A stretch of 64,000 nucleotides of DNA from Yoonia sp. (GTDB lineage: Bacteria; Pseudomonadota; Alphaproteobacteria; Rhodobacterales; Rhodobacteraceae), in assembly GCF_030731595.1 (NCBI RefSeq), contig NZ_JANQTS010000008.1, forward strand, positions 1 through 64,000. The letters run 5' to 3'. This document shows positions 9,021-16,619 of this stretch, in pieces; position 1 is the stretch's first letter, and every line of letters starts with the position of its first letter. The notes beneath the pieces are model-generated. The model was not told where the DNA came from, did no database searches, and worked only from the letters and a program-made list of their open reading frames with translations. Made by a program: the position numbers and the translations under genes.

Positions 9021-9809
9021 CTATCTGAAATCCACCCGTCGGTCGGAAAGCAGAGCGTAGTTTTCAGAAACGACCCGTTGCAATTTGTCTGCTAGGTCCC
9101 GCGCGTCGGCTTCTTCGTAATCTTCTGTGGAAACGGGCTTGCAGAACCGAACGCTGATCTTGCCTGGACGTGCCCTGACAGTTCCAAGCTGCATGGCATG
9201 ATGCCCACCATGTATCGCCACGGGAATTATGGGTACCTTTGCCCTGATCGCAATGATGCTGCCGCCCACCTTGAAACGGCCGATCCCGTCCCGGCCCGAA
9301 AGCCTGCCTTCACCGCCCCAACCAACTCTTTTGCCAGCCTGCGCCGCGGCCACCATGCGGTCGACAAGAAGGTCGGTGGACCTTCGGTTACCCCGCGCGA
9401 CCAGCTCGATATCGATTTTTGCACAGGCTTTGCGGGCAAAGGGGATATGCCGATAGACATCGGCGCCGGCGAGCTGATCTACATGCGGCCAGATCGCCAC
9501 GAAATATGCCGCCAAGTCCGCGAACGATGTCTCGTTGTGAGAAAGGATGCACCCTGTGCCTGCAGCAGGAATATCTCCTTCGACAGCAACTTCAAACCGA
9601 CAGTCTTCAAGATACGTAGCGAACAAGCTTTCAAGCGGTGCGCGCGCCTGCCTGCCTACTTGTTCTCCGCGCGCTATCCTGCCCATTGCTGCAGGTGCGC
9701 CCAAAAGAAACCGCAGTGATGCTTTCCCACCACGCCAGTTTTCTTCAACCGATTTCAAGGCGTGCGTCATCTGACCTAAAACTTTGATTGCCGTGTTCCT
9801 ACCTGCCAC
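9021..9809 (-). CDS. PlsC-domain lysophospholipid acyltransferase-like protein with altered catalytic motif
   Basis: About 249-262 residues with the PlsC acyltransferase blocks in order: block I ILSHNETSFADL (residue ~88), an arginine-containing block II VARGNRRSTDLL, block III GGEGRLSGRDGIGRFKVGG (family EGTRS) and block IV VPIIPVAIHGG. The canonical NHxxxxD of block I reads N-E-T-S-F-A-D, so the catalytic His position holds Glu. The start is either GTG 9809 or ATG 9770 (MTHALKS, with AGG upstream). The gene lies downstream of crtD-crtC on the same strand, 125 nt after crtC. The family normally moves acyl chains to lysophosphatidate or lyso-lipids. With this motif the activity is uncertain. 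Confidence 0.72.
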   Translation of the reverse strand: MAGRNTAIKVLGQMTHALKSVEENWRGGKASLRFLLGAPAAMGRIARGEQVGRQARAPLESLFATYLEDCRFEVAVEGDIPAAGTGCILSHNETSFADLAAYFVAIWPHVDQLAGADVYRHIPFARKACAKIDIELVARGNRRSTDLLVDRMVAAAQAGKRVGWGGEGRLSGRDGIGRFKVGGSIIAIRAKVPIIPVAIHGGHHAMQLGTVRARPGKISVRFCKPVSTEDYEEADARDLADKLQRVVSENYALLSDRRVDFR

Positions 9810-9934
9810 ACTTTAAGAATTTAACTTGAAACATCTGGCACCGTGTAGCTTGTCCTGCAGATGCGTCGCAACTGGTACCACGGCGCCCTGAAGCGGGCAC
9901 TTTGCAATGACTTCATTGGCCTCAAAGCAGTCAT

Positions 9935-10945
9935 TCAGTCTAGCCAACCCGCCCGTCTTGGCACCCGCACCGCCAACATCGGCTTGATCAGCGGTGACCG
10001 GAATCTGTTGAGGTCCAGCGCCTCGTGCACGCCTGTCACGACTTCTCCGTCCAGTTGGGTTTGCACGGCGGACCTTGAATAAAACGGCGCGTCCAGCATG
10101 TTCAGCACCTGTTTGGGCATCACCCCGGGATCGGCGCGGGTTTCGCGCATGACCTGCCAGAGCGACCGTTTGAAACGGGTGCGGGGTGGCGCATCGACGA
10201 TTTGCGCGTTGCCTTCACTGTCAAAGGCGATCGCGGTGTCGAGTGTCGTCCCGTCCCGTCGAACTGCGTCGTAAATGCAGGTGGCCCCTGCTTTGGTCGG
10301 GTACCGCCCCCATGTCCAGAAGCTGAAGTCTTCCTCCAGCGACCTTGTCCCAAAGTTGCTGTCGAAATAGCCGTGGCCGGACCATTGCCAGCCTTTGGCC
10401 TCAAGTTCGACCTTGATGTCAGACGACGGCGCGAAGGGCCGCCAGATGTGTGCGCCGTCGGGGGTCAGCGGCAGTTCGACGTTGGTCATGGCATGCGGCG
10501 TGATCGTGATTTGCCCGCGTACGCGGCTGATGATGGGCGGGCCGCTGATCTCGTCAATGTCGATGATCAGGTCCTTGCCGGTCCAGTGCATGGACGAGGG
10601 ACCAACCTGTAAGGTGTCGGGCGTGGTCTTGAGTGCTGCGCGCCCCCGGTCTGTCATCGTAAAGCGCCCGCCGGGTCCATAGGTGGCGACGTTGATGCAG
10701 CAATGGTTGGCGGGGTCCTTGCGCCCCGACCATGCGTACCACGGCGAAAACACCGATCCGATAAACCCTATGACAGAGACCGCTTTGGTCCCACAGTCGC
10801 TGATCCCGTCAATGTACCACCAGGCGTAGCCGTTGGGCGGGACATCGAGATGGAAGCAAGGTCCGTCATGATCGCCGCGGCCGCGTGCTGACCGGAGAGG
10901 GTTGCCATCGGCACCCCCGCCCCCGGATGTGCCCCGCCCCCGCAA
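9935..10945 (-). CDS. crtC: carotenoid 1,2-hydratase / hydroxyneurosporene synthase (start uncertain)
   Basis: CrtC adds water to the 1,2 double bond of neurosporene or its derivatives in the spheroidene pathway. The conserved core begins at HLDVPPNGYAWWYIDGISD and continues through SVIGFIGSVFSPWYAWSG and WSGHGYFDSNFG. The core of about 305 residues matches the family. No ATG, GTG or TTG lies in frame just before it. The nearest in-frame start upstream is TTG 10945, inside conserved crtD sequence, and the ORF only opens at 11149. The expected start area overlaps the crtD 3' end in another frame by about 100 nt. A GTG near 10755 would delete conserved residues. Function is secure; the 5' end is not. 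Confidence 0.8.
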   Translation of the reverse strand: MRGRGTSGGGGADGNPLRSARGRGDHDGPCFHLDVPPNGYAWWYIDGISDCGTKAVSVIGFIGSVFSPWYAWSGRKDPANHCCINVATYGPGGRFTMTDRGRAALKTTPDTLQVGPSSMHWTGKDLIIDIDEISGPPIISRVRGQITITPHAMTNVELPLTPDGAHIWRPFAPSSDIKVELEAKGWQWSGHGYFDSNFGTRSLEEDFSFWTWGRYPTKAGATCIYDAVRRDGTTLDTAIAFDSEGNAQIVDAPPRTRFKRSLWQVMRETRADPGVMPKQVLNMLDAPFYSRSAVQTQLDGEVVTGVHEALDLNRFRSPLIKPMLAVRVPRRAGWLD

Positions 10946-12336
10946 AGGTAGAGGCCCGCGATCTTGGTCCGTGCCGTCGGGCGTTTGAAGGCCGCCATCA
11001 TGCCGTGCGGGCTCCGCCCGTAAAGGGAACCGCTGCTCGCTGGAAACAGCGCGTCGAACCCCTGCGGGGTGGTCAGCGCCTCTGGTCCCGGTGTCGGAGT
11101 GAACGAGAGGCCGAAGTCCCGGAAACGCGCGAAAATCTGTGTCTGACATGGTGGTTTTTCCTTCTCGGGGTCGCGTGGGACTGGCGGGCCGTTCATGATA
11201 ATCTCGAAACGCTGTATGGCGTCGGGGGTGACTGTGCCGTGATCCTGGGCGCAGAGATAAAGCGTGGCGTCTTTGGGCATCTCGCCGTTGGCGAGTGCTT
11301 TGAACTCGGCCTTTGGGTCATGTCCGAAGAACACAGTGTGATGTGCAAGATCGAGACCGGACGGGACCGCCGCAAAGGCGTGGACATAAGCGGACAGGCT
11401 GCGCGGTTCGACTTGCGCTGGCGTTAAGGCGGCTTTTGCAGGCTCTCCGAGCAGGCCCGTGACAAGGGCACGGGGGTCTCCGTTAAACAGCACAATATCG
11501 GCCGGGAAATGGGCATGATCGGTTTGCACCCCATTAATCCGGCCGTCTTGTTTCGTGATCCGCCTGGCCACAGCGTGATAGTGGAAATCCGCCCCGCGTG
11601 CCTTTGCAAGTCTTGTGATGGCTTGTGCCAGTTGATGCATTCCGCCCGTGACAGACCAGACGCCCTGCGCCTCTGCTTGCCAGATCAGAGAGAGAATCGC
11701 AGGCGATGCATAGGGCGAACCGCCGACATAGGTGGCGTAGCGCCCGAACAGCTGCGCCAGTCGCGGATCACTGAACGAAGCTTTGAGCAGCCCCGCAAGT
11801 GATTTGTGCGGTGCCATATCCCCGATCAGACGCGGTTGCTTGAGGACTGTCTTGGTGACGGCAAACTGGTCGGGTTCCGGCGTTTGCATCATAGGGGCAT
11901 CGAATGCGTCGAACAGCCGTTTTGCCCTTGCCGAGAAGGCCGCGAATTCTTGGCCTGCTTTCGTGCCGAAGGTCGCAACAATGTTTGCCCGGGATTGGTC
12001 GTGGTCCGCGCTCAGGTCAAGGCATGCCCCGTCGTCCCAATAGTGTCGCGCCAGTGTTTGCAGGGGCTTGAGTGTGAGATGGGAACTCAGGTCTTCTCCG
12101 ACATCCGCGAAAAGCGAGGCGAAGACTGGCCGCATTGTCAAAACCGTTGGTCCCGCATCGACCGGCCCTGCCGCAGAGGGCACTGTGCGCATTTTACCGC
12201 CGGGTCCGCCGTGCGCTTCAAGCACTGTCACGTCACAGCCATGGTGGCTGAGGCGCAATGCTGCTGCCAGCCCCCCAATGCCCGCGCCGATAATGACGAT
12301 TTTAGGCGTTTGCGACCGCATCTGAATCCGAGTCAT
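10768..12336 (-). CDS. crtD: 1-hydroxycarotenoid 3,4-desaturase (methoxyneurosporene dehydrogenase)
   Basis: A 522-residue FAD-dependent carotenoid desaturase of the CrtI/CrtD family, which introduces the 3,4 double bond in hydroxylated acyclic carotenoids. The N-terminal dinucleotide motif is KIVIIGAGIGGLAAALRLSHHG with the downstream GGPGGKMRT. The C-terminal FAD signature GLYLCGGGAHPGAGVPMATLSGQHAA is present. About 32 residues follow that motif (from TDLASISM to the end) in a frame that overlaps crtC; they have low-complexity composition and may be out-of-frame extension. The start is ATG 12336 (ATG 12321 possible). A TGT-N12-ACA box begins 2 nt upstream, so crtD is expected to be PpsR-controlled together with divergent crtE. 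Confidence 0.9.
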   Translation of the reverse strand: MTRIQMRSQTPKIVIIGAGIGGLAAALRLSHHGCDVTVLEAHGGPGGKMRTVPSAAGPVDAGPTVLTMRPVFASLFADVGEDLSSHLTLKPLQTLARHYWDDGACLDLSADHDQSRANIVATFGTKAGQEFAAFSARAKRLFDAFDAPMMQTPEPDQFAVTKTVLKQPRLIGDMAPHKSLAGLLKASFSDPRLAQLFGRYATYVGGSPYASPAILSLIWQAEAQGVWSVTGGMHQLAQAITRLAKARGADFHYHAVARRITKQDGRINGVQTDHAHFPADIVLFNGDPRALVTGLLGEPAKAALTPAQVEPRSLSAYVHAFAAVPSGLDLAHHTVFFGHDPKAEFKALANGEMPKDATLYLCAQDHGTVTPDAIQRFEIIMNGPPVPRDPEKEKPPCQTQIFARFRDFGLSFTPTPGPEALTTPQGFDALFPASSGSLYGRSPHGMMAAFKRPTARTKIAGLYLCGGGAHPGAGVPMATLSGQHAAAAIMTDLASISMSRPTATPGGTLTGSATVGPKRSLS

Positions 12337-12337
12337 C

Positions 12338-12355
12338 TGTTACGTTTGATTTACA
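12338..12355. promoter_or_regulatory. PpsR/CrtJ operator box 1, crtD-crtE intergenic region
   Basis: The sequence TGTTACGTTTGATTTACA fits the TGT-N12-ACA palindrome bound by PpsR/CrtJ repressors. It lies directly upstream of the crtD start and is separated by 8 bp from a second box. In Rhodobacter, two boxes at this spacing are bound cooperatively to repress pigment genes aerobically. Confidence 0.8.
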
Positions 12356-12363
12356 TTGACATA

Positions 12364-12381
12364 TGTAAACTAAAATTGACA
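12364..12381. promoter_or_regulatory. PpsR/CrtJ operator box 2, crtD-crtE intergenic region
   Basis: The sequence TGTAAACTAAAATTGACA is a second TGT-N12-ACA match, 8 bp after box 1 and 24 bp before the crtE start codon. Its TTGACA end could also serve as a -35 element. The pair sits in the only intergenic space between the divergent crtD and crtE genes and probably controls both. Confidence 0.82.
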
Positions 12382-12405
12382 CTATAGAATACAAAGGAGA
12401 CGCGC

Positions 12406-13287
12406 ATGAAAATTTCCGAGCGTATTGACGCAACAATGGCGCAGGCCATTGCGCATGGTCAGGGTGGTGTCGCCCCTGCCAAACTGGCAGCGGCGCTGGA
12501 ATATGCTGTAACCCCGGGTGGCGCGCGCATCAGGCCGACGATCCTGACGTCGGTAGCCATGGCCTGCGGTGATGATCGTCCCACATTGACGAATGCGGCG
12601 GCCGTTGCACTAGAGTTGATCCATTGTGCCAGCCTTGTGCATGATGACCTGCCTTGCTTTGATGATGCCGATATGCGCCGGGGCAAGCCTGCTTTGCACA
12701 AGGCGTTTTCGCAGCCCTTGGCCGTGCTTGCAGGTGACAGTCTGATCATCATGGGATTTCAGGTTCTGGCCCGTGCCGCCGCTGATGTGCCGGAGCGGGC
12801 GTTGCGCTTGATCGACATTCTGGGCACCCGCACCGGAATGCCTTTTGGCATTTGTGCGGGGCAAGGCTGGGAAAGCGAAGATACGATTGACCTTTCGGCC
12901 TATCATCAGGCCAAGACTGGCGCGCTGTTTATTGCGGCCACTCAAATGGGTGCTGTTGCCGCGGGCCAAGAGGCTGAACCTTGGGAAGAGCTGGGCGCGC
13001 GCATCGGCGAAGCGTTTCAGGTGGCCGATGATCTGCGTGATGCGCTGTGCGATGAAAAGACCCTTGGCAAGCCTGCCGGTCAGGACGATCTGCATGGGCG
13101 GCCCAACGCCGTTGCCTCTTATGGTGTCCAAGGTGCCATCCAGCGCTTTGATGATATTCTTGGTGGTGCGATTTCGTCGATCCCGGCCTGCCCGGGCGAA
13201 GCTGCACTTGCCCAAATGGTCAAGGCTTACGCTGATAAGCTTGTCCCTGCGGGCGCGCGCACCAGGCCAACCGTTCCCGGCGAATAA
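12406..13287 (+). CDS. crtE: geranylgeranyl diphosphate synthase
   Basis: A 293-residue trans-prenyltransferase that makes C20 geranylgeranyl diphosphate for carotenoids and for the bacteriochlorophyll tail. The first aspartate-rich motif is HDDLPCFDDADMRRG and the second is ADDLRDALCDE. The ATG at 12406 has a clear AAAGGAG Shine-Dalgarno 8 nt upstream. Its promoter region carries two PpsR-type boxes shared with crtD. The stop codon is immediately followed by the crtF ATG, so the two genes form one operon. Confidence 0.93.
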   Translation: MKISERIDATMAQAIAHGQGGVAPAKLAAALEYAVTPGGARIRPTILTSVAMACGDDRPTLTNAAAVALELIHCASLVHDDLPCFDDADMRRGKPALHKAFSQPLAVLAGDSLIIMGFQVLARAAADVPERALRLIDILGTRTGMPFGICAGQGWESEDTIDLSAYHQAKTGALFIAATQMGAVAAGQEAEPWEELGARIGEAFQVADDLRDALCDEKTLGKPAGQDDLHGRPNAVASYGVQGAIQRFDDILGGAISSIPACPGEAALAQMVKAYADKLVPAGARTRPTVPGE

Positions 13288-14436
13288 ATGACCGACCTCG
13301 ACCTTATGATAGATGGGCCTGCGCTCCCGCGTGGGGCTGCAAAGCGCGCCGGACGGTTGACGCGCCTTCTGGCATCGCGCGGGTTTCAGACTTGGGCAGC
13401 CCGCTTTCCCCTGACGCGGCGGATTGTGCGCGCGGAGGGCGAGGCGATGTTCGATCTGGTCGCGGGCTTTTGCCACAGCCAGATTCTGCAAGCTTTTGTC
13501 CGGCTGAATATGCCGCAGATCCTGTTGGAGCAGGAAATGACGGCAGAGGCTCTTGCCATGAAGGTTGACGTTCCGCCGGACCGGATGCCGGTGCTTTTGG
13601 CGGCCGCGACCGCCATCGGGCTGATCAAGCGTCGTCGTTCCGGGCGCTATGCATTGACGACCCGTGGGGCTGCCTTGGCGGGCGTGCCGGGGCTAGCGGG
13701 AATGATCGACCACCACGATGTGCTCTATCTTGATTTGGCCGATCCCGTGGCCTTCTTTCGGGGAGAAGTTGAAACCGAACTGGCGGAATTCTGGCCCTAT
13801 GTTTTTGGCGCAGGCGGCGCGACTGATCCGGCAACGACGGCGACATATTCCCAGTTGATGGCCGATAGTCAGGCGCTTGTCGCCGAGGATACGCTTGCTG
13901 CGGTCAGCTTGAAGGATGTGCAGGCGATCACAGATATCGGCGGTGGGACCGGGGCTTTCCTGACGGCTGTTGGTGCGGCCTATCCAGATATACAGATGAC
14001 CCTTTTTGATCTGCCCGCAGTGGCACCGGCCGCGCGCGAGAGATTCGCTGCCGCTGGACTATCAGAGCGCGCCGACATCGTGCCCGGTTCCTTCCGAGAT
14101 GATCCGTTACCCGAAGGTGCCGATATGATCTCTTTGGTGCGAGTGCTTTACGATCATGCCGATGCAACGGTGGCCGAACTGCTCAAAGCGGTTCATGCCG
14201 CATTGCCCGATGGCGGTCGTATCCTGATTTCCGAGCCAATGACGGGTGGCGCAGCGCCGCAGCGTGCTGGAGACGCCTATTTCGCCCTCTATTGCATGGC
14301 GATGCGGACGGGGCGCGCGCGCTCTGCGGCCCAGATCGCGGAACTTTTACGGAATGCAGGCTTTGAAGACATCAAGACGCTCAGGTCGCGCCGACCGTTC
14401 ATTACCTCTGTCGTTACGGGTGTAAGGAAAAGTTGA
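13288..14436 (+). CDS. crtF: demethylspheroidene / hydroxyneurosporene O-methyltransferase
   Basis: A 382-residue SAM-dependent O-methyltransferase that methylates the 1-hydroxy group of acyclic carotenoids in the spheroidene route. It has an N-terminal dimerisation/winged-helix region and the SAM motif ITDIGGGTGAFLTAVGAAYPD at about residue 213, with a family EPMTGG segment late in the protein. It begins exactly where crtE ends and runs toward bchC, the classical crtEF-bchCXYZ-puf superoperon order. The last codons overlap the first of two PpsR-type boxes that precede bchC. Confidence 0.92.
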   Translation: MTDLDLMIDGPALPRGAAKRAGRLTRLLASRGFQTWAARFPLTRRIVRAEGEAMFDLVAGFCHSQILQAFVRLNMPQILLEQEMTAEALAMKVDVPPDRMPVLLAAATAIGLIKRRRSGRYALTTRGAALAGVPGLAGMIDHHDVLYLDLADPVAFFRGEVETELAEFWPYVFGAGGATDPATTATYSQLMADSQALVAEDTLAAVSLKDVQAITDIGGGTGAFLTAVGAAYPDIQMTLFDLPAVAPAARERFAAAGLSERADIVPGSFRDDPLPEGADMISLVRVLYDHADATVAELLKAVHAALPDGGRILISEPMTGGAAPQRAGDAYFALYCMAMRTGRARSAAQIAELLRNAGFEDIKTLRSRRPFITSVVTGVRKS

Positions 14437-14438
14437 CA
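14421..14438. promoter_or_regulatory. PpsR/CrtJ operator box 1 upstream of bchC
   Basis: TGTAAGGAAAAGTTGACA matches TGT-N12-ACA. It lies over the last codons and stop of crtF and includes TTGACA, a plausible -35 for the bchC promoter. It is separated by 7 bp from the next box. Confidence 0.75.
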
Positions 14439-14445
14439 CCGTAAG

Positions 14446-14463
14446 TGTCTAATTTAATTGACA
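14446..14463. promoter_or_regulatory. PpsR/CrtJ operator box 2 upstream of bchC
   Basis: TGTCTAATTTAATTGACA matches TGT-N12-ACA. It is located about 84 nt before the bchC start and 7 bp downstream of box 1. The same paired arrangement is known at the bchC promoter of Rhodobacter. Confidence 0.8.
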
Positions 14464-14546
14464 CCACGCGATGGCAGGCTAAACTAGATTTTACAAGGTT
14501 GTTGCCGGTTGAATCGCTCAACTATCGCCACAACAGGGAGAAAACG

Positions 14547-15485
14547 TTGGAAACACAGGCCGTTATCCTTACAGCACCAGGCGCGTTGTCGCTTGATACG
14601 GTGGGAATCGTGGCGCCCGCCGCGGACGATCTTGTTGTTGAAATCAAGTATTCCGGCATCTCGACTGGAACAGAAAAGTTGTTCTGGACAGGTGAAATGC
14701 CTCCGTTCCCCGGAATGGGCTATCCGTTGATCCCCGGGTATGAGGCTGCGGGTGAGGTTGTTGAGGCCGGTCCCGACAGTGGTTTCCGTGTTGGCGAGCA
14801 TGTCTTTGTTCCGGGTGCCAACTGCTATGAAGGTGCCTTTGGCCTCTTTGGTGCAGCAGCCCAGCGTGTCGTGACCAAAGCGTCACGGGTCACACGGATC
14901 GACCGTGGTCTGGGCGCAGGGGGTGCATTGCTGGCACTTGCCGCTACGGCGCGTCATGCCATGGCAGGTCCGAACAAAGCTGTGCCTGATCTTATCATCG
15001 GTCACGGTGTTCTGGGTCGTTTGCTGGCCCGTTTGACCATCGCCTCTGGTGCGCCTGCGCCGACGGTCTGGGAAGTGAACCCTATCCGTATGGCGGGCGC
15101 TTCGGGTTATGAGGTTCTGACACCTGAAACCGACCCGCGCCGCGATTATAAGTCGGTTTATGACGCATCGGGCCGCGGTGATTTGCTGAATGACTGGATC
15201 GGTCGCATCGCCAAAGGTGGCGAGATCGTCTTGGCCGGCTTTTACACAGCACCGCTCCAATTCGCTTTCCCGCCTGCTTTCATGAAAGAGGCGCGTTTCC
15301 GCATCAGCTCAGAATGGGCTGCGGACGACATGATCGCCACGAAAGCTTTGGCCGAAGACGGCACGCTCGAACTGGCCGATCTGATTACACACGAACAACC
15401 GGCAGCGGCGGCTCCAACAGCCTATCAGACCGCCTTTACTGATCCTGCTTGCCTGAAAATGATTTTGAACTGGGGAACCGCATGA
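14547..15485 (+). CDS. bchC: 3-hydroxyethyl bacteriochlorophyllide a dehydrogenase
   Basis: About 312 residues, a medium-chain dehydrogenase-like enzyme that oxidises the C3 hydroxyethyl group to acetyl on the way to bacteriochlorophyllide a. The start is taken as TTG 14547 because homology begins at [19 protein letters not shown] and AGGGAG lies 6 nt upstream. The ORF-track start at 14445 would fall within a PpsR box. Family features include [15 protein letters not shown] and [13 protein letters not shown], with the nucleotide-binding part around [16 protein letters not shown]. The stop overlaps the bchX start (ATGA). Confidence 0.92.
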   Translation: METQAVILTAPGALSLDTVGIVAPAADDLVVEIKYSGISTGTEKLFWTGEMPPFPGMGYPLIPGYEAAGEVVEAGPDSGFRVGEHVFVPGANCYEGAFGLFGAAAQRVVTKASRVTRIDRGLGAGGALLALAATARHAMAGPNKAVPDLIIGHGVLGRLLARLTIASGAPAPTVWEVNPIRMAGASGYEVLTPETDPRRDYKSVYDASGRGDLLNDWIGRIAKGGEIVLAGFYTAPLQFAFPPAFMKEARFRISSEWAADDMIATKALAEDGTLELADLITHEQPAAAAPTAYQTAFTDPACLKMILNWGTA

Positions 15486-16486
15486 AAGATGAAATTCCAA
15501 ACCTGAAGGATTTCGACCAGCGCTTGCGGGACGAAGCCAATGAAGAACCCACGCTTGAGGTTCCACAAGGCCCACCCACATCCAAGACCCAGATCATCGC
15601 GATCTATGGCAAAGGCGGTATCGGCAAATCCTTCACGCTCGCAAACCTCAGCCACATGATGGCGGAAATGGGCAAGCGCGTGCTGTTGATCGGCTGCGAC
15701 CCTAAATCCGACACAACAAGCCTGCTGTTTGGCGGCAAGGCCTGCCCGACAATCATCGAGACATCTGCCAAGAAGAAACTGGCGGGCGAAGAAGTGGCAA
15801 TCGGCGACGTCTGCTTTAAGCGCGGCGGTGTTTTCGCAATGGAGCTTGGCGGCCCAGAAGTCGGTCGCGGCTGCGGTGGCCGTGGGATCATTCACGGATT
15901 TGAATTGCTCGAGAAATTGGGATTTCACGACTGGGACTTTGACTATGTTCTTTTGGATTTCCTTGGTGATGTAGTCTGCGGCGGCTTTGGCCTGCCCATT
16001 GCGCGCGACATGGCGCAGAAAGTTATCCTGGTTGCCTCTAATGATCTCCAATCGCTTTATGTTGCTAACAATGTCTGCTCCGCAGTCGAATACTTCCGCA
16101 AGCTTGGTGGTAATGTTGGGGTGGCGGGCCTTGTCATCAACAAGGATGACGGAACAGGTGAAGCCAAGGCCTTTGCCGAAGCGGTCAGTATTCCGGTTCT
16201 CGCCGCCATCCCCCAAGACGACGACCTGAGAAAGAAAAGTGCCAATTACCAGATCGTTGGCACACATCAGAGCCAATGGGGTCCGATGTTTGAATCTCTG
16301 GCTGACGCAGTTGGTATTGCACCACCTGTGCGTCCCAACCCGCTTGATCAAGATGGCTTGCTTGGCCTGTTCGACGCCAAAGACACCGGCGGCGACTATC
16401 AGTTGGTTCCAGCCACCGACGTCGACATGCGCGGCAAGAATGCCCAGCCAAAAGAGAGCCTGGAGGTCATTTATGATGACGCCTGA
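15482..16486 (+). CDS. bchX: chlorophyllide a reductase iron protein subunit
   Basis: A 334-residue NifH-like ATPase that delivers electrons to BchYZ to reduce ring B of chlorophyllide a. The P-loop [13 protein letters not shown] and cysteine ligands for the intersubunit 4Fe-4S cluster (GRGCGGRGI and [10 protein letters not shown]) are visible. ATG 15482 overlaps the bchC stop by 4 nt, so the ORF-track start at 15449 is rejected. Its 3' end overlaps by 14 nt a small unannotated gene that has its own strong Shine-Dalgarno. Confidence 0.95.
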   Translation: MKDEIPNLKDFDQRLRDEANEEPTLEVPQGPPTSKTQIIAIYGKGGIGKSFTLANLSHMMAEMGKRVLLIGCDPKSDTTSLLFGGKACPTIIETSAKKKLAGEEVAIGDVCFKRGGVFAMELGGPEVGRGCGGRGIIHGFELLEKLGFHDWDFDYVLLDFLGDVVCGGFGLPIARDMAQKVILVASNDLQSLYVANNVCSAVEYFRKLGGNVGVAGLVINKDDGTGEAKAFAEAVSIPVLAAIPQDDDLRKKSANYQIVGTHQSQWGPMFESLADAVGIAPPVRPNPLDQDGLLGLFDAKDTGGDYQLVPATDVDMRGKNAQPKESLEVIYDDA

Positions 16487-16619
16487 TCCCCGAAAAGAAG
16501 TCTTGGACGAAGTCCGCCAGATGCTTGCAGGTGCCACACCCGAGCAAATGAGAAAACTGTTGCGTGACATCATGCAATCCGCCCCCGCCGTCAAAGAGAG
16601 CGCCAAATATGACGCATGA
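16473..16619 (+). CDS. small helical protein encoded between bchX and bchY (unrecognised)
   Basis: A 48-codon ORF not listed as an independent gene in the track, where it appears only as the tail of a longer ORF. GGAGG at 16462-16466 lies 6 nt before ATG 16473 and 9 nt before ATG 16476, an ideal ribosome binding site. The gene overlaps the end of bchX by 14 nt and the start of bchY by 11 nt, implying translational coupling at both ends. The peptide is charged and likely to be alpha-helical (RKEVLDEVRQML, EQMRKLLRDIM), with no cysteines, signal or membrane segment. I do not recognise a family. Its position suggests an accessory or assembly factor for chlorophyllide reductase, which is inference. 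Confidence 0.68.
   Translation: MMTPDPRKEVLDEVRQMLAGATPEQMRKLLRDIMQSAPAVKESAKYDA

Noticed and set aside
14445-14546. Upstream extension of BchC to the ORF-track start
   Set aside because: It would place the start codon within a PpsR box and add 34 residues without homology; TTG 14547 with AGGGAG is better supported.
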